The notes under the pieces: generated by a model
What the model was told of the DNA's origin: nothing
The model's database searches: none
The model's input: only the letters and a program-made list of their open reading frames with translations
DNA from: Allobosea sp. 117
GTDB lineage: Bacteria; Pseudomonadota; Alphaproteobacteria; Rhizobiales; Xanthobacteraceae
Length of the DNA stretch: 64,000 nt
NCBI RefSeq assembly: GCF_000702305.1
Contig: NZ_JNLC01000014.1
Location: forward strand, 310,001 to 374,000
Reading direction: 5' to 3'
Program-made: the position numbers and the translations under genes
Part shown: positions 58,495-64,000 of the stretch, piece by piece
Numbering within the stretch: the stretch's first letter is position 1
Layout: each line of letters starts with the position of its first letter

Positions 58495-59187
58495 TCAAGC
58501 CGGCTTGGCGAGCTGCAGGAAATGCAGAAAATCCGTCAGGTCTTCGCCGAGCAGAGAGACGTGTCCTTGCATGCGCTGGCTCGCGGCCAGCGAATCGCCG
58601 GCGACGATTGCGTCGAGAATCGCCTGATGCTCGGGAATTGAGGACGACATCCGTCCGGGCCGGTAGGTGACGTAATGGCGATAGGGCGAGGTCTTCAGCG
58701 TCGCCGCCCGCAGGAGATCCTGCAGGACGCGGTTCTGGCTGATCTGGGCGATCGTATCGTGGAAATCGTTATTGGCGTTGAAGAAAGCCTGCACGTCCGA
58801 ACGCCGCGCGGCATCGACGCAGCGCTCATGGGCCTCAACGAGGAGGCGATGGTGCTCCGGCAGCGCCCGCCGCGCCGCCTGCGCCGCCGCAAGCGCTTCG
58901 AGATTGGCCACCACGGTGAAGCCGTCGAGCAGTTCGGCCACCGACAGCTCGGCGACGATGGCACCGCTGCGCCCGCGCACGGTGACCAGCCCGCTCGCGA
59001 CGAGCCGCTGGATGGCCTCGCGAATGGGCGTGCGGGAGACATCGAACTCCTCGGCGAGCTGCCGCTCATCCAGCCGGTCGCCGGGCTTGCGCGCCCCGCG
59101 CAATATGTCGTCCTCGAGCGCGCGGGCGATCTCCGCCCCCCTGGACACGAAAGTTGGGTGTGCCGCTTCGCGGTCTATGTATGCCAA
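58495..59187 (-). CDS. GntR-family (FCD) transcriptional regulator of the amide-catabolic cluster
   Basis: A 230-aa regulator: winged helix-turn-helix at about residues 16–76 (ERQLAEEFDVSRTPIREAIQ) and an FCD effector domain from about 82 with the metal/ligand pattern NNDFHDTIAQ, PEHQAILDA, MQGHV. It is divergent from the SDR operon and upstream, on the same strand, of the ABC operon. Both control regions carry paired TGGYATRC-type sites, so it probably represses both operons until its ligand is present. Confidence 0.92.
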   Translation of the reverse strand: MAYIDREAAHPTFVSRGAEIARALEDDILRGARKPGDRLDERQLAEEFDVSRTPIREAIQRLVASGLVTVRGRSGAIVAELSVAELLDGFTVVANLEALAAAQAARRALPEHHRLLVEAHERCVDAARRSDVQAFFNANNDFHDTIAQISQNRVLQDLLRAATLKTSPYRHYVTYRPGRMSSSIPEHQAILDAIVAGDSLAASQRMQGHVSLLGEDLTDFLHFLQLAKPA

Positions 59188-59304
59188 GCTGCCGCCTCCC
59201 TCGTCCTTGCCGCCTTACCCAAGGGTCATGGCCCTTCTAGGCGAAATGTCGCGGTGTGACCAGACCACGGCGCGATTGACCGGGGGCGGTCAGGTGTGAA
59301 ACGC

Positions 59305-59336
59305 TGGTATGCGTAACTTGATTTTTGGCATACCAA
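59305..59336. promoter_or_regulatory. Candidate paired GntR operator between gntR and the SDR operon
   Basis: TGGTATGC (59305–59312) and the near-palindrome TTGGCATACCAA (59325–59336) are spaced about 20 bp apart. The second matches TTGGYATRCCAA, an operator shape common for FCD regulators, and is 68 bp before the SDR start codon. Confidence 0.55.
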
Positions 59337-59404
59337 ATCTGCATGAACGTGCCAAAGGCAATTTCGTTCTCCGCTTCCCACCACTGGAAAGTCCGGTTTC
59401 GCAA

Positions 59405-60187
59405 ATGAAACTCGATCTCGAAGGCAAGAGCGTCCTCATCACCGGCGCGTCCAAGGGCATCGGCCTAGCCGCCGCGCTGGCTTTCGCGGCGGAAGGATGC
59501 CCGCTGCATCTCGCCGCCCGCTCGGCAGGCGAGCTCGAAGCCAATCGCGACCGCATTTTCAGGGAATTCGGCGTCGAGGTCTCCATCCACCCGGGCGATC
59601 TGTCCGACACCGCCGTTCTGGACGAGCTCGGACGGCGCTGCGCCGAGGTCGACATCCTCGTCAACAATGCCGGCGACATCCCGCCCGGTGATCTCGTTTC
59701 GGTGAGCGACGAGGCCTGGCGCAAAAGCTGGGACCTCAAGGTCCACGGCTACATCTATCTCACGCGGCTGCTCTATCCGCGCATGCAGGCGCGCGGCGCC
59801 GGCGTGATCATCAACGACATCGGCAATTCCGGTGAGAACTGGGATGCCAACTACATCGCCGGTGCCTCCGGCAACGCCAGTCTCATGGCGTTCACCCGTG
59901 CGCTGGGTGGCGTCAGCCTCGATCACGGCGTGCGGGTCGTCGGGGTGAACCCCGGCCCGGTCGCGACCGACCGCATGATCAAGCTGATGAAGCGCCGCGC
60001 GGTCGACTGGTACGGCGACGAGGGCCGCTGGGAGGAGCTGTTCGCGAAATATCCCGGCAAGCGCCCCGCCTCGGCGCAGGAAGTCGCCGACCTCATGGTG
60101 TTCCTGGCCTCGCCGCGGGCGGGCTACATAACCGGCACGATCGTCACCATCGACGGCGGCATCGCCTCGCGCCGCTCGATCATCTGA
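59405..60187 (+). CDS. Atypical short-chain dehydrogenase/reductase
   Basis: A 260-aa SDR with an intact cofactor motif TGASKGIG (residues 13–20) and NNAG (87–90). The catalytic site is unusual: Y150 is present (NYIAGASGNASLMAF), but the lysine expected at position 154 is Ala, and the usual Ser about 13 residues before the Tyr is not there. The C-terminus GYITGTIVTIDGG is normal. It could be an SDR variant with altered chemistry or a binding protein. ATG 59405 was preferred to an open extension from 59309, which runs through the operator. It is the first gene of the catabolic operon. Confidence 0.85.
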   Translation: MKLDLEGKSVLITGASKGIGLAAALAFAAEGCPLHLAARSAGELEANRDRIFREFGVEVSIHPGDLSDTAVLDELGRRCAEVDILVNNAGDIPPGDLVSVSDEAWRKSWDLKVHGYIYLTRLLYPRMQARGAGVIINDIGNSGENWDANYIAGASGNASLMAFTRALGGVSLDHGVRVVGVNPGPVATDRMIKLMKRRAVDWYGDEGRWEELFAKYPGKRPASAQEVADLMVFLASPRAGYITGTIVTIDGGIASRRSII

Positions 60188-60201
60188 AAGCGGGGGCGGA
60201 C

Positions 60202-61335
60202 ATGTATCGGTTCGAGCGGCGCAACCAGCATTTCGACCGGCTCGTTGCCAATGCCGGCCTGCGCTGGATGGGGCAGAACACCAACCACTACCCGGCCCAT
60301 CCGAAGGTCCGGGAAGCGATGGTCGCCTGCATCGAGCAGGACCAGTTCCATGCCTACGCGCCTCCGCTCGGGCTGGAGGAACTGCGGCAGGGGGTGATCG
60401 AGGATCTCGGCCTGCCGGATCAGGCGGCGCTGATCACCGATGGCGCCGTCTCCGGCCTCTATCACGTCTGCCGCACCCTGCTCGGCCCCGGCCAGAGCCT
60501 GGTGACCACCGATCCGACCTGGGCGTGGCCGATGGTGTTCGCGCGCGAGGCCGGCGCCGAGGTCGTGCAGATCCCGATCTACGGCGCCGAGCACGGCTAC
60601 CGGCTGGCGCCGGAGCGGCTGCGCGCGATGGTGGATGAGCGCACCCGGCTCATCTACATCGTCGACCCGAACAACCCGCTCGGCACCTGCTGCACGGCCG
60701 AGGAGATCGCCGAGATCGCCGCCATCGCGAAGTCGATCGGCGCTTATCTCGTCCACGACTGCACCTATCGCGACTTCGCCTATGGCCATCATCTGGCCGC
60801 CCATCACTATCCCGAGCGCACCATCACGGTGTGGAGCTTCTCGAAGTGGCTCGGCTTTGCCGGGCTACGCATCGGGGCGCTGGTCGCCCATCCCGACGTT
60901 CTGGAGCGGCTTGCCGTCGCCCCGCCCAACAATCTCGGCTCCAGCATCCTCGCCCAGCGCGGCGCCATCGCCGGGCTGAAGGTGAAGCGCGAATGGTTCG
61001 GCGAGGTGCTCGCCGCCCAGCGCCGCAGCCAGCGGAAGGTGCGCGAGGCCGCCGAGGCGTTGCCGGGCTTCCATGTGCCGGTCTATCCCTCGAACGGCAA
61101 CTTCCTGATCATCGAATGCGATGAGGCCGGCATCCGGCCCGAGGCGCTGGTGGCGGCGCTCGACCGCCGGAACATCCAGATCCGCCAGGGCAGCTACCAC
61201 ACCAAGGCGTTCGGCGACCGCTTCGTGAAGGTCAGCGTCACCGTGCCGGATGCCTGGGTCGACGAGTTCTGCGCTGCCCTGCCGGAGGCGGTCGAGGTGG
61301 CGCGCGGCATGAACGCCCCCGCCGAGCTGTTCTAG
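60202..61335 (+). CDS. PLP-dependent aminotransferase, class I/II
   Basis: A 377-aa fold-type I aminotransferase. The PLP-binding lysine is K215 (WSFSKWLGFAGLRIG), N158 is in DPNNPLG, D186 and Y189 are in VHDCTYRDF, and the phosphate-binding Arg is R223. It resembles the histidinol-phosphate/aspartate aminotransferase group, but no histidine-pathway neighbours are present. It would move an amino group from or to an intermediate of the pathway. It lies 14 bp after the SDR gene. Confidence 0.9.
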   Translation: MYRFERRNQHFDRLVANAGLRWMGQNTNHYPAHPKVREAMVACIEQDQFHAYAPPLGLEELRQGVIEDLGLPDQAALITDGAVSGLYHVCRTLLGPGQSLVTTDPTWAWPMVFAREAGAEVVQIPIYGAEHGYRLAPERLRAMVDERTRLIYIVDPNNPLGTCCTAEEIAEIAAIAKSIGAYLVHDCTYRDFAYGHHLAAHHYPERTITVWSFSKWLGFAGLRIGALVAHPDVLERLAVAPPNNLGSSILAQRGAIAGLKVKREWFGEVLAAQRRSQRKVREAAEALPGFHVPVYPSNGNFLIIECDEAGIRPEALVAALDRRNIQIRQGSYHTKAFGDRFVKVSVTVPDAWVDEFCAALPEAVEVARGMNAPAELF

Positions 61336-61346
61336 GAGACCCCGCC

Positions 61347-62228
61347 ATGTCCCACATCACCACCAGCGACGGCGTCCGGCTCCATGTCGAGGAGGCGGGC
61401 AGCGGGATCCCGGTGATCTTCGTCCACGAATTCGGCGGCGACCACCGGAGCTGGGAGCCGCAGATGCGCTTCTTCGCCCGGCGCTATCGCTGCATCACCT
61501 TCGGCGCGCGGGGCTATCCGCCCTCCGACGTGCCGCCAGACATCGCCTCCTATTCGCAGGCACGCGCCGCGCGCGACATCGCCGACGTGCTCGGCGGGCT
61601 CGACATCGAGAAGGCGCATGTCGTCGGCCTGTCGATGGGCGGCTTCGCGGCGCTGCATTTCGGGCTCGACTTCGCCGAGCGTGCGCTCTCCGTCGTCGCC
61701 GCCGGCACCGGATACGGTGCCGAGATCGAGCACGAGGCCTATTTCCGCGACGTCTCCGAGACCGTCGCGCGCAGCTTCCTCGAACAGGGCAGCGAGGCCT
61801 TCTCGCACACCTATGCCGAGGGCGCCTCGCGGGTGCAGTTCCAGAACAAGGACCCGCGCGGCTGGGCGGAATTCCAACGCCATCTCGGCGAGCATTCCGC
61901 CGAGGGCGCGGCCAACACCATGCGCGGCGTGCAGGTGCAACGTCCTTCGCTCTATGCGCTGGAGGAGCGCTTCCGCGCCATGAACGTCCCCACCCTAGTG
62001 ATCTCGGGGGACGAGGACGACCACTGCCTGCAGCCGGGAATTTTCCTCAAGCGCACCATCCCGGCCTGCGGGCTGATGGTGGTGCCGAAGACCGGCCACA
62101 CGCTCAATCTGGAGGAGCCGGCGCTGTTCAACGCGGCGCTGGCGGAGTTCTTCGCCATGGTCGAGGCGGGCGCCTGGAAGCCACGCGATCCACGCGCCAA
62201 CCCCGCCCAGATCATGCGGACCAGATAG
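61347..62228 (+). CDS. Alpha/beta hydrolase
   Basis: A 293-aa alpha/beta-fold hydrolase. The nucleophile elbow GLSMGG has S96, the acid is likely in ISGDEDDHC and the catalytic His in KTGHTLNLEEP. The oxyanion-hole region is VIFVHEFGGD, with Glu-Phe where HGxG-type enzymes have other residues. Substrate could be an ester, lactone or enol-lactone; in ring-cleavage pathways such enzymes also open amides. It lies 11 bp after the aminotransferase gene. Confidence 0.88.
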   Translation: MSHITTSDGVRLHVEEAGSGIPVIFVHEFGGDHRSWEPQMRFFARRYRCITFGARGYPPSDVPPDIASYSQARAARDIADVLGGLDIEKAHVVGLSMGGFAALHFGLDFAERALSVVAAGTGYGAEIEHEAYFRDVSETVARSFLEQGSEAFSHTYAEGASRVQFQNKDPRGWAEFQRHLGEHSAEGAANTMRGVQVQRPSLYALEERFRAMNVPTLVISGDEDDHCLQPGIFLKRTIPACGLMVVPKTGHTLNLEEPALFNAALAEFFAMVEAGAWKPRDPRANPAQIMRTR

Positions 62229-62232
62229 GCTC

Positions 62233-63516
62233 ATGGGCATGCCGGTTGGACGCATCGCCAGCTTCGTCGATCGGGAGCGCCTGTGGTCCCGCCACATGGC
62301 ACTCGGGCGGATCGGCACGTTCGGCGAGACCGGCGTCAACCGGCCAGCGCTGTCGGCGCTCGACGGCGAGGCCCGCGCGCAGCTCGTCTCGTGGGGGCGG
62401 CGAATCAGCCTCTTGCCCTCCACCGATCCGATCGCCAACCTGTTCCTCGAACTGCCGGGCTCGCAGCCGGAGTTGGCGCCTGTCCTCATCGGCTCGCATC
62501 TCGACAGCCAGCCGACCGGCGGGCGGTTCGACGGCGTGTTCGGGGTGCTGGCAGCGCTGGAGACGCTGGAGGCCATGGTGGCGGCGGGATACAGGCCGCG
62601 CCGCTCCGTCGTGCTGGTCGCCTGGACCAATGAGGAAGGCTCCCGCTTCGCGCCGGGCATGATGGGCTCGGCCGCCTTCGCCGGCGCGCGTCCGCTCGAG
62701 CCGATCCTGGCGCTGCGCGATGCGGACGGCATCAGCGTCGCGGATGCTCTCGCCGGGCTGGCGGCGGGCGAGGCCGATCTGCCGCGCCGCCCGCTCGGAT
62801 TCCGGCCGGCGGCCTATGTCGAACCGCATATCGAACAGGGGCCGGTGCTGGAGGCGGCGGGCCGGCCCGTCGGCATCGTCTCCGGCATACAGGGCAAGCG
62901 CACCTGGCGCGTCACCGTGCGCGGCGCCGAGGCACATGCCGGCACCGAACCACATGCCAGCCGGCGCGACGCCCTGATGGCGGCGGTGGAGATGATCGCG
63001 GCGCTGAAGCGCCACCTCGATGACCCCGCGGACATCGTGCGCTTCACCGTGGGGCGCCTCGACGTGACGCCCAACGCGCCCTCGGTCGTCCCCTCGCGCG
63101 TCGTGTTCTCGATCGACCTGCGCCATCCCGATGCCGGCACGCTGCTGCGCCTCGGCGACGGCGTGGCCGGCCTGTGCGTGAGCGCGGCGGGGCGCTGCGA
63201 GGTAGAGGTCGAGGCCCTGCTGCACGATCCGCCGCTGGAATTCGCGCCGGGCCTGCGCGCGCGGATGCGCGGCATCGCCGACGCACTGGAGCTTCCGTGG
63301 CAGGACATCGCCTCCGGCGCCGGCCACGACGCGCGGCATCTCGCGCTGCTCGGTCCGGCGGCGATGATCTTCGTGCCCTGCCGGAATGGCATCAGCCATA
63401 ACGAGGCGGAATATGCTGCGCCGGAGCATCTTCATGCCGGCGCGCGGCTGCTGGCGGAGACAGCCGCGCGGCTGGCCGAGGCCGATGACGACGAGATCAG
63501 GGAGCTGGCGTCATGA
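62233..63516 (+). CDS. M20-family amidohydrolase (N-carbamoyl-L-amino-acid hydrolase/allantoate amidohydrolase type)
   Basis: A 427-aa bimetal hydrolase of the hydantoinase/carbamoylase group. Metal ligands are visible as H89 (IGSHLDSQP), D100 (GRFDGVFG), E134/E135 (TNEEGSRF) and the C-terminal ISHNEAE. The dimerisation domain inserts at about 215–330. It removes a carbamoyl or ureido group from N-carbamoyl amino acids, ureidopropionate or allantoate in known relatives; which one applies here is unknown. It starts 4 bp after the alpha/beta hydrolase gene and overlaps the next gene by 4 nt. Confidence 0.92.
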   Translation: MGMPVGRIASFVDRERLWSRHMALGRIGTFGETGVNRPALSALDGEARAQLVSWGRRISLLPSTDPIANLFLELPGSQPELAPVLIGSHLDSQPTGGRFDGVFGVLAALETLEAMVAAGYRPRRSVVLVAWTNEEGSRFAPGMMGSAAFAGARPLEPILALRDADGISVADALAGLAAGEADLPRRPLGFRPAAYVEPHIEQGPVLEAAGRPVGIVSGIQGKRTWRVTVRGAEAHAGTEPHASRRDALMAAVEMIAALKRHLDDPADIVRFTVGRLDVTPNAPSVVPSRVVFSIDLRHPDAGTLLRLGDGVAGLCVSAAGRCEVEVEALLHDPPLEFAPGLRARMRGIADALELPWQDIASGAGHDARHLALLGPAAMIFVPCRNGISHNEAEYAAPEHLHAGARLLAETAARLAEADDDEIRELAS

Positions 63517-64000
63517 GCGCTGTCGCTGCTGCAGACATCCCCGCCTATCGGCTGCACTATGGCGGCGGCTGGCAATCGCCCCACAGTGCCCGGACGATCG
63601 AGGTGCGCAGCCCGGCGAGCCGCGTGCTGCTCGCCAGCGTGCCGGACGCCGACGCGCAGGACGTGGAAGCGGCGGCGCAGGCGGCGCAGGCCGGCTTCGA
63701 GCGCTGGAGCCGCCTCGACGTCTTCGAGCGCGCGCGCCACATGCAGGCGCTCGCCGCGCTGGTCCGCCAGCGCGTACCGGCGCTGGCGGAGCTCGAATCC
63801 GCTGTCACCGGCCGGCCCGTGCGCGAGATGCGCGCCCAGATGGGCCGCATCCCGGAGTGGATCGAATATTTCGCCTCCATCGCTCTCGGCCTCGAAGGCG
63901 AGGCGAACCGCGTGAAGGGTGACATTGTCACCCTCACGCACCAGGAGCCCTATGGCGTCTGCGCGCTGCTGACGCCGTGGAACCACCCGATCCTCATTCT
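63513..64000 (+). CDS. Aldehyde dehydrogenase, N-terminal part (cut by window edge)
   Basis: The first 162 residues of an aldehyde dehydrogenase are visible and the gene runs off the right edge. Recognisable elements are YRLHYGGGWQSP, EVRSPASRVLLASVP and QEPYGVCALLTPWNHPIL, the last containing the catalytic Asn region. The catalytic Glu and Cys lie outside. It overlaps the M20 gene (ATGA), so it is the fifth gene of the catabolic operon and would oxidise an aldehyde produced after the aminotransferase step. Confidence 0.9.
   Translation, partial: MSAVAAADIPAYRLHYGGGWQSPHSARTIEVRSPASRVLLASVPDADAQDVEAAAQAAQAGFERWSRLDVFERARHMQALAALVRQRVPALAELESAVTGRPVREMRAQMGRIPEWIEYFASIALGLEGEANRVKGDIVTLTHQEPYGVCALLTPWNHPILI

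Overview
The window is a GC-rich (roughly two-thirds G+C) chromosomal segment of an alphaproteobacterium, most likely order Hyphomicrobiales (Rhizobiales). The clues are the ctaCDBGE aa3-oxidase cluster with the small CoxF gene between ctaB and ctaG, the order enoyl-CoA hydratase–rpsT–dnaA–dnaN–recF–gyrB, a class I lysyl-tRNA synthetase, an IalB-type secreted protein, and Irr-type iron control elements. A Xanthobacteraceae-like genus would fit, but that is inference. I see no rRNA, tRNA, insertion sequence, prophage or CRISPR array.

Layout. 0–6.3 kb: acetoacetyl-CoA synthetase, then an iron module on the minus strand (Fe3+ ABC permease and binding protein, bacterioferritin, Bfd-like ferredoxin). 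Three palindromes resembling the Irr-binding ICE (TTxGAA-N3-TTCxAA) lie upstream of the three iron transcription units. 6.4–16.5 kb: a minus-strand run of housekeeping genes (acetyltransferase, M16 peptidase, thrC, SURF1, DUF983, ctaE, ctaG, coxF, ctaB, ctaD, ctaC), with a perfect FNR/FixK-type box upstream of ctaC. Gene direction flips at about 16.6–16.9 kb. 16.9–28 kb on the plus strand: ialB, a HAD phosphatase, mutM, an enoyl-CoA hydratase, rpsT, then about 1.1 kb of mostly non-coding DNA with a dense cluster of GANTC (CcrM methylation) sites, and dnaA–dnaN–recF–gyrB. The flip in strand and the GANTC cluster suggest replication control and perhaps the origin nearby.

28–40.7 kb is mixed: an orphan HsdR_N-type nuclease-domain protein, a secreted DUF6152 protein with a membrane partner, a ThDP-dependent enzyme, a cupin, class I LysRS, a polar-amino-acid-type binding protein, a BcsA-like glycosyltransferase with an MshEN-like N-terminus, a SCO copper chaperone, and a PAS-GGDEF-EAL protein.

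40.8–49.7 kb is a sugar-acid catabolic cluster: DapA-family lyase, TRAP transporter (DctPQM), AldA-like aldehyde dehydrogenase, a sialyltransferase-fold-like protein, UxaA/GarD-type dehydratase and an FCD GntR regulator. A short motif (ATTGTCARCA) is shared by the two control regions.

49.8–64 kb is the most distinctive part: two divergent operons around an FCD GntR regulator. The minus-strand operon has two tandem paralogous NMT1/SsuA-type ABC cassettes, an FAD/NAD(P)-binding protein between them, and a YtcJ-type amidohydrolase at its end. The plus-strand operon encodes an atypical SDR, a PLP aminotransferase, an alpha/beta hydrolase, an M20 carbamoylase-type amidohydrolase and an aldehyde dehydrogenase cut by the window edge. 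Paired TGGYATRC-type sites sit at both control regions. The set reads as import and stepwise breakdown of a nitrogen-containing (amide- or ureido-type) compound. I cannot match it to a described pathway.
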